Below, piece by piece: positions 27,743 through 36,272 of a DNA stretch of 64,000 bases. The stretch is from Micromonospora parathelypteridis. Its GTDB lineage: Bacteria; Actinomycetota; Actinomycetes; Mycobacteriales; Micromonosporaceae. Position numbers and translations under genes: made by a program. Positions within the stretch are counted from its first letter, which is position 1. Every line of letters starts with the position of its first letter. The notes under the pieces were generated by a model that was not told the origin of the DNA, did no database searches, and saw nothing but the letters and a program-made list of their open reading frames with translations. The stretch is taken from NCBI RefSeq assembly GCF_014201145.1, contig NZ_JACHDP010000001.1, positions 6,262,001 through 6,326,000 on the forward strand, written 5' to 3'.

Positions 27743-27942
27743 TCGCCGCCTGCGCCTGCTGATCGATCGGTCGCAGGTTGTGCCAGTTTGATCAGACGTA
27801 TGCCCGCAGTGGCCTGCGTATCGATGACAAAACATGCCCGCAAGACCTTGGCAACATATGTCGATGCGTGGCAAGGTAACGCCTGATCGAGGGAAACATC
27901 CGACCTATCTCTACGGGCGGTGCGGGCATGCGAGGTCCGACG

Positions 27943-28950
27943 ATGAGTACGGTCGAGGCAACCGCCGGCTCGCAGCGCGGCGAACTCAGCGACTGGGTCC
28001 GGGAACGGGTCTCCCACGCCGTCTCCGAGCTGACCGCCGCGACCGCGCTCGTCGTCCTGTTCATCGCGTTGACCGTCGCCAGTCCCTATTTCCTGACCGC
28101 GGACAACCTCTTCAACATCGGGGCGCAGACCGCGGTGATCGCCATCATCGCCACGGCGCAGACGATGGTCATCATCACGAAGGGCATCGACCTGTCCGTG
28201 GGGTCGGTCGCCGCGCTCGCCGGCGTCGTGGGCGCGATGGTCGTCCGCGACCTCGGCTTCTCGCTCTGGGCGGCGACGGTCGTCGCGATCGGTGTCGGCG
28301 CGCTGGCCGGGCTGCTGAACGGGCTGCTGGTGACCGTGGCCCGGATCCCGCCGTTCATCGCGACGCTCGGAACGATGTCCGTGGGCCGCGGTCTCGTCTT
28401 CATCGTCAGCGGCGCGGTCGGCGTCTACGGCCTGCCCCGATCCTTCCAACTGCTCGGCAACGGGGAGATCCTCGGCATCCCGTTCGCCGTGGTGATCACC
28501 GTTCTCGTCGCCGTCGGGGTTGCCTTCCTGCTCTCCCAGACGCGCTTCGGCCAGTACACCTACGCGATGGGCTCCAACCTGGAGGCGGCCCGCCGCTCCG
28601 GAATAAGGGTGCGGCGTCACCTGACCGGGGTGTACGTGCTGGCGGGTGTGCTGGTCGGGCTGGGCGGCATGATCGCCGCGTCCCGGGTCAACTCCGGCCA
28701 GCCGAACTACGGCATCTCGCTGGAGCTCGATGTCATCGCCGCCGCGGTCATCGGTGGAGCCAGCCTCTTCGGAGGCCAGGGCCGGATCGTCGGGACGATC
28801 ATCGGCGCCTTCCTCATCGCCCTGGTCCGCAACGGCGCCGTCCTGCTCGACATCAGCATCCACTACCAGCAGGTGATCGTCGGCCTGATCATCTGGGCCG
28901 CCGTGTACTTCGACCAGTACCGCCGACGGCGGCTGGAAGCACGGGGTTGA
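27943..28950 (+). CDS. Sugar ABC transporter permease (RbsC type), probable L-fucose uptake
   Basis: A 335-residue permease with about eight to ten helices, of the ribose/xylose/rhamnose (CUT2) class. Signature stretches are TKGIDLSVGSVAALAGVV, AGLLNGLLVTVARIPPFIATLGTM and the cytoplasmic coupling loop GSNLEAARRSGIRV, then IGGASLFGGQGR. The ATG at 27943 has GAGG eight bases upstream; an in-frame ATG at 27928 is the alternative. It forms an operon with the binding protein (41 bp downstream) and the ATPase; the sugar is inferred from the fuconate dehydratase across the locus. Confidence 0.9.
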   Translation: MSTVEATAGSQRGELSDWVRERVSHAVSELTAATALVVLFIALTVASPYFLTADNLFNIGAQTAVIAIIATAQTMVIITKGIDLSVGSVAALAGVVGAMVVRDLGFSLWAATVVAIGVGALAGLLNGLLVTVARIPPFIATLGTMSVGRGLVFIVSGAVGVYGLPRSFQLLGNGEILGIPFAVVITVLVAVGVAFLLSQTRFGQYTYAMGSNLEAARRSGIRVRRHLTGVYVLAGVLVGLGGMIAASRVNSGQPNYGISLELDVIAAAVIGGASLFGGQGRIVGTIIGAFLIALVRNGAVLLDISIHYQQVIVGLIIWAAVYFDQYRRRRLEARG

Positions 28951-28990
28951 CATGCCATTCCGAGAGTCCGAACGAGGAAGGACACGCACC

Positions 28991-30043
28991 ATGGCGCACA
29001 CCACCACCAGCCGACGGGCGCGACGGCCCATCCTGCGCGCACAGGCCATTCTGGCCGTAGCCGCGGCGACCGCTCTTCTCAGCGCCTGCGGCGGAGTCGA
29101 GGTCCGCGACGGAGGCGACGGCGCGACCAAGGACGCGAGCGGTCCGTTGAAGCTCGCCGTCGTCCCGAAGGCCGTCGGGGCCGACTACTGGAACACCGTG
29201 AAGGCGGGCGCGGAGTGTGCCGCGCAGCGCGCCGGTGACGTCACCGTCCAGTGGGACGGGGTGACCACCGAAACCGACGTCGAGGGCCAGGTCAACCTGA
29301 TCCAGAACTTCGTCACCAAGAAGGTCGACGGCATCGTGTACGCGGCGACCGACTCCAGCGCGTTGGCGCCGGCGACCGACCAGGCGCTGGGCGCCAACAT
29401 CCCGGTCGCGATGATCGACTCTGGCACCAGCCCGCAACCGTCGAGCGTGCCGCTCTTCGCCACCGACAACCGTGCGTCGGCCACCGAGGCGGCGAAGATG
29501 CTCGCCACCGAACTCGGCCCCGGCAACCACGAGGTGGCACTTGTCGAGTTCCAGCCCGGATCGCAGACCAACACCGAGCGGGTCGACGGCTTCAAGGCCG
29601 GCCTCGCACAGTTCCCCAACCTGAAGCTGGTCGGCCAGCAGCCCAGCCGCAGTGACGTCAACGAGGCGCGACGCGTCACCGAGAACATCCTGACGGCCAA
29701 CCCCAACCTCGCCGGCATCTTCGCGGCCAACGAGCCGAGTGTGCTGGGCGCCGCGCAGGCCATCCAGGCGGCGAACAAGTCCGGCAAGGTGGTCATCATC
29801 GGTTGGGACGCCGCCCCGGACGAGATCGCCGGCGTGCGCAGCGGCCAGATCTCGGCGCTGGTCGTGCAGAACCCGTTCAAGATGGGCTACTTCGGCGTCG
29901 ACAAGATGGTCAAGCACCTCCGCGACAAGGCGCCGCTGGCGTCAGCGGACACCGGCGTCACGTTCGTCACGAAGGAGAACATCGACTCCGCGGAGATCAA
30001 GGCGGTGCTCGAACCGAGTTGCGCCAACCCCCCGGTGCAGTGA
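28991..30043 (+). CDS. Sugar ABC transporter substrate-binding lipoprotein
   Basis: A 350-residue exported receptor of the RbsB-like family. The signal peptide ends in the lipobox LLSAC, giving a lipid-anchored protein. The mature part starts LKLAVVPKAVGADYWNTV and contains VDGIVYAATDS, AMIDSGT and FAANEPSVLGAAQAI, the sugar-contacting segments of this fold. The ATG at 28991 follows AGGAAGGA. Its stop TGA overlaps the ATG of the ATPase gene. It should deliver the sugar, probably L-fucose, to the permease. Confidence 0.92.
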   Translation: MAHTTTSRRARRPILRAQAILAVAAATALLSACGGVEVRDGGDGATKDASGPLKLAVVPKAVGADYWNTVKAGAECAAQRAGDVTVQWDGVTTETDVEGQVNLIQNFVTKKVDGIVYAATDSSALAPATDQALGANIPVAMIDSGTSPQPSSVPLFATDNRASATEAAKMLATELGPGNHEVALVEFQPGSQTNTERVDGFKAGLAQFPNLKLVGQQPSRSDVNEARRVTENILTANPNLAGIFAANEPSVLGAAQAIQAANKSGKVVIIGWDAAPDEIAGVRSGQISALVVQNPFKMGYFGVDKMVKHLRDKAPLASADTGVTFVTKENIDSAEIKAVLEPSCANPPVQ

Positions 30044-30864
30044 TGGGCACCACCCCGACGGCCACCGCCGACAGCGACCGGCAGCCGACCACCGACGAAC
30101 CACCGGTCCTCGAAGCCCGTGGCATCGTCAAGCGGTTCGGGCACGTCGAGGCGCTGCGCGGCGCCGACTTCACGGTCCACCGGGGTGAGGTCGTCGCGCT
30201 GATCGGCGACAACGGCGCCGGAAAGAGCACTCTGATCAAGACGTTGTCCGGTGTGCACCCGCCCGACGAGGGCGAGATCCGGGTGGATGGCCGTCCCGTC
30301 CAGTTCTCCACCCCGCTGGACGCCCGGCGCGCAGGGGTGGAGACCGTCTACCAGGATCTCGCCGTCGCCGACGACCTCAGCGTGGCCGCCAACCTGTACC
30401 TCGGGCGGGAGCTCCTGCGCTCCGGGCCGCTCGGTCGGCTGGGGCTGCTCGACAAGCGGGCCATGCGGCAGGGCGCCGCCGCGGCCCTCGACGAACTGGG
30501 TGTCCGGATCCCCCGGGTCACCACCCCGATCGCGATGTTGTCCGGTGGGCAGCGGCAGTGCGTCGCGGTGGCCCGCGCCATCATCTGGGCCACCAGCGTG
30601 GTCATCCTGGACGAGCCCACCGCAGCGCTCGGCGTGGTTCAGACGCAGCGCGTGCTCGACGTCGTCCGCCGTGCCCGCGACGCTGGCATGTCGGTGGTGC
30701 TGGTGAGCCACAACATGCCTCAGGTGCTCGAGATCGCCGACCGGGTCGAGGTGCTGCGTCTCGGCCGGCGGGCCGCCCGGCTCCGCGCGGACGAGGTCAC
30801 CACCGACGACCTGGTCGCGGCGATGACCGGAAGCATCAGCGGCGCGGAACGGGACGAGCGCTGA
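30043..30864 (+). CDS. Sugar ABC transporter ATP-binding protein, single domain
   Basis: A 273-residue ATPase with Walker A GDNGAGKST, Q-loop YQDLAVADDLSV, signature LSGGQRQ, Walker B VVILDEPTAALG and switch His in SHNM. It has one nucleotide-binding domain, whereas RbsA/XylG proteins have two, so it should act as a homodimer like FrcA. The ATG overlaps the stop of the binding-protein gene (TGATG). It is the last gene of the plus-strand unit and ends 7 bp from the convergent repressor gene, so the two units may interfere transcriptionally. Confidence 0.93.
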   Translation: MGTTPTATADSDRQPTTDEPPVLEARGIVKRFGHVEALRGADFTVHRGEVVALIGDNGAGKSTLIKTLSGVHPPDEGEIRVDGRPVQFSTPLDARRAGVETVYQDLAVADDLSVAANLYLGRELLRSGPLGRLGLLDKRAMRQGAAAALDELGVRIPRVTTPIAMLSGGQRQCVAVARAIIWATSVVILDEPTAALGVVQTQRVLDVVRRARDAGMSVVLVSHNMPQVLEIADRVEVLRLGRRAARLRADEVTTDDLVAAMTGSISGAERDER

Positions 30865-30871
30865 CGGCGGC

Positions 30872-31594
30872 TTAGAACCGTGCGGGCTCGGCGTTCGTGT
30901 CACCGTCGTCGGGTAGCCCGTGCAACGACTCCTCCACCCCGATCAGGTGGTTGGCCATCCGGACGCGGGCCCGCTCCGGGTCGCGCGCCCGCAGGGCCCG
31001 CAGAATCGCGACATGTTCGTCATGGGTACGCCGGTCCGCGCCCTCCTCGTGCAGGCTCCGCCAGAGCCGCCCGCGTAGGGTGCGTCCGGCGAAGGCCTCG
31101 ATCAGGCCGACGAGCACCGGATTCTCGGCGTGCACGGCGATGATCCGGTGGAAGGCGATGTCGATCTCCATGATCCGCTCGTGGTCCTGCGGCGACTGAC
31201 CGGCGATCCGGGCCGCCTCGTCGAGCAGGTCCCCCGCCTGAGCGAGCGCCTCGTCGGTGATCCTGGTCGCCGCTAACCGGGCGGCCTCGCACTCCAGCAG
31301 CCGCCGGACGGTGTGGATGTGCCGTGGGTCGCCCTGGCCCTGGAAGTCCACCACGAAGCCCATCGGGGCCAGCAGTTGCGGCGCGTCGAGGTTGGTGACG
31401 TAGGTGCCGTCACCCTGGCGAATGTTGACGATGCCGAGGATCGACAGGGCCGACATCCCCTCGCGCAGCGAGCCCCGCGAGACGCCGAGCGACTCGGCGA
31501 GGTCCTTCTCGATGGGCAGCCGGTCCCCGGGCTTGAACCGTCCTTCGAGGATCATCCGCTTGATGCCGTTCACCACCTCGTCGGTGCGCGACAT
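30872..31594 (-). CDS. FadR/FCD-type GntR transcriptional regulator
   Basis: A 240-residue repressor. The winged HTH occupies about 3-70 (NGIKRMILEGRFKPGDRLPI, SLGVSRGSLREGMSAL) and the C-terminal FCD domain shows the metal-binding Asp/His pattern (EIDIAFHRIIAVHAENP, ending in RTHDEHVAIL and NHL). Such regulators usually sense a sugar-acid intermediate; here the likely effector is L-fuconate or a downstream keto acid. The ATG at 31592-31594 has a strong AGGAGG. It follows the dehydratase gene by 8 bp in one transcript, so it is probably autoregulated with it. Confidence 0.92.
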   Translation of the reverse strand: MSRTDEVVNGIKRMILEGRFKPGDRLPIEKDLAESLGVSRGSLREGMSALSILGIVNIRQGDGTYVTNLDAPQLLAPMGFVVDFQGQGDPRHIHTVRRLLECEAARLAATRITDEALAQAGDLLDEAARIAGQSPQDHERIMEIDIAFHRIIAVHAENPVLVGLIEAFAGRTLRGRLWRSLHEEGADRRTHDEHVAILRALRARDPERARVRMANHLIGVEESLHGLPDDGDTNAEPARF

Positions 31595-31602
31595 GACACC
31601 TC

Positions 31603-32997
31603 CTAGCGGCCGGCGGGGGCGGCTGTCCCACCCGCGATCACGTACGGCTCCGGAGATGACACGGTAGTCGGGTGCGTCGCAGCCCAGTAGGGGCCGTCGG
31701 GGAAGCGGTAGAGCGCGACCGACTCGGGACGCATCCGGGTGGAGTAGCCGGGCTGGCTGGGCAGGACGTAACCGCTGCCCGAGCCGGCGTCGCGGACGAT
31801 GCACGGGTCGGTGAAGTGCTCGTGCAGGTGGTCGACGAACTCGGTGACACGGTCGGTGAGATCCCCCGAGATCGAGACGTAGTCGAGCACCGAGACGTGT
31901 TGGACCATCTCGCACAGCCCGACACCGCCGGCGTGTGGGCACACGGGGACGTCGAACTTCGCGGCGAGGAGCAGCACGGCGACGATCTCGTTGATGCTGG
32001 CCAGCCTGCCGGTGTCCAACTGGCAGAAGTCGATGGCGCCGGCCTGGAACAGCTGCTTGAACATCACCCGGTTGTGGCAGTGTTCGCCGGTGGCGACTCC
32101 GATGGGAGCGACGGCGCGGCGGACGGCCGCATGGCCCAGGATGTCGTCGGGGCTGGTCGGCTCCTCGATCCACAGTGGCTCGAACTGGGCGAGGGCCTTG
32201 ACCCACTCGATGGCCTGTCCGACGTCCCACACCTGGTTGGCGTCGATCATCAGGTTGCGGTGCGGGCCGAGGATCTCCCGGGCGATCCCACACCGGCGGA
32301 TGTCGTCGTCGAGGTTGGCGCCCACCTTGAGCTTGACGTAGCCGTAGCCGGTGTCCACCGCCTCCTGACACAGCCGGCGCAGCTTGTCGTCGCCGTAGCC
32401 GAGCCAGCCGGCCGAGGTGGTGTAGGCGGGGTAGCCGGTGCGGTCGAGCTCGGCGAGGCGATCGGCCTTCGTGCTCTCTTTGGCGCGCAGGATGGCCAGT
32501 GCCTCGTCCCGGGTCAGCGCGTCGGACAGGTAGCGCAGGTCCGCGATGTCGACGAGCTGCTCGGGGGACATGTCGACGAGCAGCCGCCACAGCGGCTTGT
32601 CGGCGACCCGGGCGACCAGGTCCCACGACGCGTTCAGCACGGCGGCCAGCGACAGGTGGACGACGCCCTTCTCCGGCCCGAGCCAACGCAGTTGGGAGTC
32701 GGAGGTGAGGAAGCGGTAGACCGCGCCCATGTCCGCTGCCATCGTCGCGACGTCCAGGCCCACGAGGCGCTGCGCCTGATGGACCGCCGCCGCGGCGACG
32801 ATGTCGTTGCCCCGACCGATGGTGAAGGTCAGACCGTGGCCCGCGAGTGGCGCGCCCACGCTGTCGACGCCGTCGGTGTGCAGAACGACGTAGGCCGCCG
32901 AGTAGTCGCCGTCCTTGTTCATGGCGTCGGAGCCGTCAGCGGTCAGGGAGGTGGGGAAGCGGACGTCCTCGACGGTGACGGCAGTGATCTGCGGCAT
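31603..32997 (-). CDS. fucD: L-fuconate dehydratase (enolase superfamily)
   Basis: A 464-residue mandelate-racemase-type enolase-superfamily enzyme that converts L-fuconate to 2-keto-3-deoxy-L-fuconate. The N-terminal lid [20 protein letters not shown] is diagnostic of FucD/ENOSF1. Catalytic residues are all seen: KLKVG (Lys222, Lys224), metal ligands Asp252 (DANQVW), Glu278 (IEEP) and Glu305 (GEHCHN), and the His355 base in CPHAGG with Asp328. Spacing matches the Xanthomonas FucD enzyme. The ATG at 32995-32997 has GAGGAG. It forms an operon with the FadR-type regulator. No L-fucose dehydrogenase or keto-acid-processing gene is in the window. Confidence 0.95.
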   Translation of the reverse strand: MPQITAVTVEDVRFPTSLTADGSDAMNKDGDYSAAYVVLHTDGVDSVGAPLAGHGLTFTIGRGNDIVAAAAVHQAQRLVGLDVATMAADMGAVYRFLTSDSQLRWLGPEKGVVHLSLAAVLNASWDLVARVADKPLWRLLVDMSPEQLVDIADLRYLSDALTRDEALAILRAKESTKADRLAELDRTGYPAYTTSAGWLGYGDDKLRRLCQEAVDTGYGYVKLKVGANLDDDIRRCGIAREILGPHRNLMIDANQVWDVGQAIEWVKALAQFEPLWIEEPTSPDDILGHAAVRRAVAPIGVATGEHCHNRVMFKQLFQAGAIDFCQLDTGRLASINEIVAVLLLAAKFDVPVCPHAGGVGLCEMVQHVSVLDYVSISGDLTDRVTEFVDHLHEHFTDPCIVRDAGSGSGYVLPSQPGYSTRMRPESVALYRFPDGPYWAATHPTTVSSPEPYVIAGGTAAPAGR

Positions 32998-33022
32998 GCG
33001 CTCCTCGCCCGACGTGGCCAAA

Positions 33023-33034
33023 GATCAGATGATC
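33023..33034. promoter_or_regulatory. Possible regulator site upstream of fucD
   Basis: GATCAGATGATC is a short inverted repeat 26 bp upstream of the fucD start. A related GATCAGACG occurs at 27790-27798 upstream of the permease gene. A shared site would let the FadR-type repressor control both halves of the locus; the match is short, so this is tentative. Confidence 0.35.
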
Positions 33035-33516
33035 ACTGGGAGTATACGGAGAGCGGCTTCGACGCGTCAACGATGTCGATCACCTCTGGACCCCAGACAT
33101 CCAATGTTTCGGGCGTGATCCGAAATTGGGAACCTTGCCGTCCTTCGATGACCGTATCGGTTGCCCGCAGGTTAAGGGGGCCTTGCTCGTGCTGGTAGGT
33201 GCCGTTCCGGTGGTAAATCTTCCAGTGGTTCGAGGGTTGACTCGCCCCGCCGGCGTCCCCGGCAACGGGGTCCAATTGGGACACTGGAAGATAAGATGTT
33301 CACTCGGGACTGATGCACTCGCGGCGAAGTGTGAGCAGGATTCCTTACATCCATTGACTCGATACATCGCATCTTTCTGCCGTCCCATTCCTGCTGCAGA
33401 GCCCCGTCGGCGGGGGCGTTCGCTGCCTCGCGCCGGCCGGGCCGGGCGTGACCGTCGGGGCTGGTGACGGTCGTCACCAGCCCGGCCGCCGACACGCCCG
33501 GGACCGACATGTGGGG
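33035..33516. other. Lower-GC intergenic stretch, no confirmed gene
   Basis: This 480-bp stretch has lower GC than its surroundings and no frame with typical third-position bias. One minus-strand frame (33033-33284) encodes 83 residues including QFRITPETLDVWGPE, reminiscent of beta-strand tails in glycosidases. It has no start signal and moderate GC3, so at best it is a degraded remnant. The right part leads into the nrdA leader. Confidence 0.4.
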
Positions 33517-33569
33517 TGTGACAACGGCAGCGTCCCTATATATGGTGTCGAGCGCAGCTGGTTCGGCCG

Positions 33570-33750
33570 CTCATCCGGAGCGGTCGAGGCAACAGGGAAC
33601 CCGGTGAAAATCCGGGACTGTCCCGCAGCGGTGAGTGGGAACGACCGCCGTCATCAGCACTGGACCACCAATCGGTCTGGGAAGCGACGGCCAGTAGGAG
33701 ACCGGCGAACCCGGTCGTGCCCGCGAGTCCGAAGACCTGCCAGCGCGCCG
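33570..33750 (+). promoter_or_regulatory. Cobalamin riboswitch upstream of nrdAB
   Basis: The leader contains AGGGAACCCGGTGAAAATCC, then GGGACTGTCCCGCAGCGGTGA, and finally GAGTCCGAAGACCTGCC: the P3-P6 core, the CCCGC-AGC segment and the B12-box end of a cobalamin riboswitch. A TATATAT at 33537-33543 just upstream may be the -10 region and could overlap an NrdR-like site. In Streptomyces coelicolor the class Ia nrdABS operon is shut off by vitamin B12 through such a riboswitch, letting the B12-dependent class II enzyme take over. The aptamer ends about 150 bp before nrdA. Confidence 0.9.
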
Positions 33751-33896
33751 CGCACCCGCACCCGGGTGGGCGGCGGTCCGAGGCCGCGTGGGACGGCTGA
33801 CGCCACCCGACCCACGTCCGCATGGCGTGGCGTCCGCCGGTGTCTGTCTCCACGCGTCCGAGGGCCATCAGGTCTCGAACTCGCGAGGAGTGAGTG

Positions 33897-36272
33897 GTGA
33901 CAGTCACCGAGGTAGTCCCGGCCAGCGGCGACGCGGCCCTGCGACGGACGCCGATGCAGGTCCGCAAGCGCAACGGCACCACCGAGTCGGTGGAGTTGAA
34001 CAAGATCGTCCGGGCGATCGAGCGGTGGTCCGACGACCTGACCGACGTCGACCCGATGCGCGTCGCCACCCGCACGATCAGCGGCCTGTACGACGGCGCG
34101 ACGACGGCCGAGTTGGACCGGCTGTCCATCCAGACCGCGGCCGAGATGATCGGTGAGGAACCGCAGTACTCGCGTCTCGCCGCCCGGCTCCTGTCCGGCT
34201 ACGTCGACAAGGAGGTGCGTCGGCAGGGCGTCACCTCGTTCAGCGCGGCGATCCGGATCGGCCACGCCGAGGGGCTCATCGGTGACGACACCGCGGCGTT
34301 CGTCGCCGCGCACGCCGCGATGCTCGACGACGCCATCGATCCGGACGGTGACCGGCGGTTCGAGTACTTCGGCCTGCGCACGGTGTACGACAGGTACCTG
34401 CTGCGCCACCCCACCAGCCGGCTGGTGCTGGAGACCCCGCAGTACTGGCTGTTGCGGGTGGCCTGTGGGCTGTCCCAGACGCCGGACGAGGCGATCGGCT
34501 TCTACCGGCTGATGGCCAGCCTGGCTTATCTGCCCAGCTCACCGACGTTGTTCAACTCCGGGACCCGACACACCCAGATGTCCTCCTGCTACCTGGTTGA
34601 CTCGCCGCTCGACGAGTTGGACTCGATCTACCAGCGGTACGCCCAGGTCGCCAACCTGTCCAAGTTCGCCGGCGGCATCGGCATCGCGTACTCCCGGGTC
34701 CGGTCCCGGGGCGCGTTGATCCGCGGCACCAACGGGCAGTCCAACGGGATCGTGCCGTGGCTGCGCACGCTCGACGCCAGCGTCGCCGCGGTCAACCAGG
34801 GCGGGCGGCGCAAGGGCGCGGCGTGCGTCTACCTGGAGCCGTGGCACCCGGACATCGAGGAGTTCCTGCAACTGCGGGACAACACCGGCGAGGACGCCCG
34901 GCGCACCCACAACCTGAACCTGGCCAACTGGGTGCCGGACGAGTTCATGCGCCGGGTCGAGGCCGACGAGATGTGGTCGCTGTTCGACCCGCACGAGGTG
35001 CCCGAGCTACCCGACCTGTGGGGGGAGCGGTTCGACGCCGTCTACCGGGAGGCCGAGGCGCAGGGTCGCTACGTGCGGCAGGTCCCGGCACGGGAGCTGT
35101 ACGGGAAGATGATGCGGACCCTCGCCCAGACCGGCAACGGGTGGATGACCTTCAAGGACGCCGCCAACCGGCTGTGCAACCAGACCGCCGAACCGGGCAA
35201 CGTGGTGCACCTGTCCAACCTCTGCACCGAAATCGTCGAGGTGTCCAGCGACGCCGAGACCGCCGTCTGCAACCTCGGTTCGGTCAACCTCGCCGCCCAC
35301 CTCACCGACGACGGCATCGACTGGGAGCGACTACGCGCCACGGTCCGTACCGCGGTGACCTTCCTCGACCGGGTCATCGACATCAACTACTACCCGACCC
35401 CGCAGGCGGCGGCGAGCAACCCCCGCTGGCGGCCGGTCGGGCTCGGCCTGATGGGCCTGCAGGACGTGTTCTTCGCACTGCGGCTGCCGTTCGACTCCCC
35501 GGTCGCGCGGGAGTTGTCCACGCGGATCAGCGAGGAGCTGTACCTGACCGCGCTGGAGACCTCCGCCGACCTGGCCCGCCGTTTCGGCGCGCATCCGGCG
35601 TACGGGGAGACCCGGGCCGCGCGGGGCCAGCTGCAGCCGGACCTGTGGGGTGTCGAGGGTACGCAGACCGCGCGCTGGGCCGCGTTGCGGCAGCGGGTCG
35701 AGGCGTACGGGCTGCGCAACTCGCTGCTGGTGGCGGTCGCGCCGACCGCGACCATCGCCTCGATCGCCGGGTGCTACGAGTGCATCGAGCCGCAGGTGTC
35801 CAACCTGTTCAAGCGCGAGACCCTGTCGGGGGAGTTCCTCCAGGTCAACACCGCTCTGGTACGCGAGCTGAAGGCCCGCGGTCTGTGGACCGACCGGATC
35901 CGCTCGGCGATCAAGCGCGCCGAGGGGTCGGTGCAGGACATCGCTGAGTTGCCGGCCGGCGTCCGGGAGCTGTTCCGCACCGCATGGGAGCTGCCGCAGC
36001 GGGCGCTGATCGACCTGGCCGCCGCCCGCGCCCCGTTCATCGACCAGTCTCAGTCGCTGAACCTGTTCCTGGCCGCGCCCACCATCGGCAAGCTCTCCTC
36101 GATGTACCTGTACGCCTGGAAGGCCGGGCTGAAGTCCACCTACTACCTGCGCTCGCGCCCGGCCACGCGGATTCAGCAGGCCACTGTCAGCGCTGTCGCA
36201 CCCGTCGTCGTCGACGCGGAGGCGCTGGCCTGCTCGCTGGAGAACCCCGAGTCGTGCGAGGCCTGCCAGTGA
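33897..36272 (+). CDS. nrdA: Ribonucleoside-diphosphate reductase class Ia, alpha subunit
   Basis: A 791-residue catalytic subunit that reduces ribonucleotides to deoxyribonucleotides. An ATP-cone lies at the N-terminus (VRKRNGTTESVELNKIVRAIERW region), giving allosteric control. Active-site features are MSSCYL (first redox Cys), NLCTEIVE (Asn, thiyl-radical Cys and Glu), AVCNLGSVNL (second redox Cys), TATIASIAGCYECIEP, the two Tyr of the radical path in TYYLRSR, and the C-terminal shuttle CEACQ. GTG at 33897 is preferred because GAGGAG ends 6 bases before it; a GTG one codon earlier is too close. A cobalamin riboswitch precedes it and nrdB overlaps its end by four bases. Confidence 0.94.
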   Translation: MTVTEVVPASGDAALRRTPMQVRKRNGTTESVELNKIVRAIERWSDDLTDVDPMRVATRTISGLYDGATTAELDRLSIQTAAEMIGEEPQYSRLAARLLSGYVDKEVRRQGVTSFSAAIRIGHAEGLIGDDTAAFVAAHAAMLDDAIDPDGDRRFEYFGLRTVYDRYLLRHPTSRLVLETPQYWLLRVACGLSQTPDEAIGFYRLMASLAYLPSSPTLFNSGTRHTQMSSCYLVDSPLDELDSIYQRYAQVANLSKFAGGIGIAYSRVRSRGALIRGTNGQSNGIVPWLRTLDASVAAVNQGGRRKGAACVYLEPWHPDIEEFLQLRDNTGEDARRTHNLNLANWVPDEFMRRVEADEMWSLFDPHEVPELPDLWGERFDAVYREAEAQGRYVRQVPARELYGKMMRTLAQTGNGWMTFKDAANRLCNQTAEPGNVVHLSNLCTEIVEVSSDAETAVCNLGSVNLAAHLTDDGIDWERLRATVRTAVTFLDRVIDINYYPTPQAAASNPRWRPVGLGLMGLQDVFFALRLPFDSPVARELSTRISEELYLTALETSADLARRFGAHPAYGETRAARGQLQPDLWGVEGTQTARWAALRQRVEAYGLRNSLLVAVAPTATIASIAGCYECIEPQVSNLFKRETLSGEFLQVNTALVRELKARGLWTDRIRSAIKRAEGSVQDIAELPAGVRELFRTAWELPQRALIDLAAARAPFIDQSQSLNLFLAAPTIGKLSSMYLYAWKAGLKSTYYLRSRPATRIQQATVSAVAPVVVDAEALACSLENPESCEACQ

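Noticed and set aside
26695..29130. An 811-codon minus-strand frame opposite the lactonase and permease genes
   Set aside because: Both plus-strand genes show family motifs; the antisense translation is Asp/Arg/Gly-rich and matches nothing recognisable.
30872..32686. A 604-codon reading of the GntR regulator extended upstream
   Set aside because: The upstream 360 codons are a frameshifted reading of fucD. The ATG at 31592-31594 with AGGAGG gives a normal FadR-type protein.
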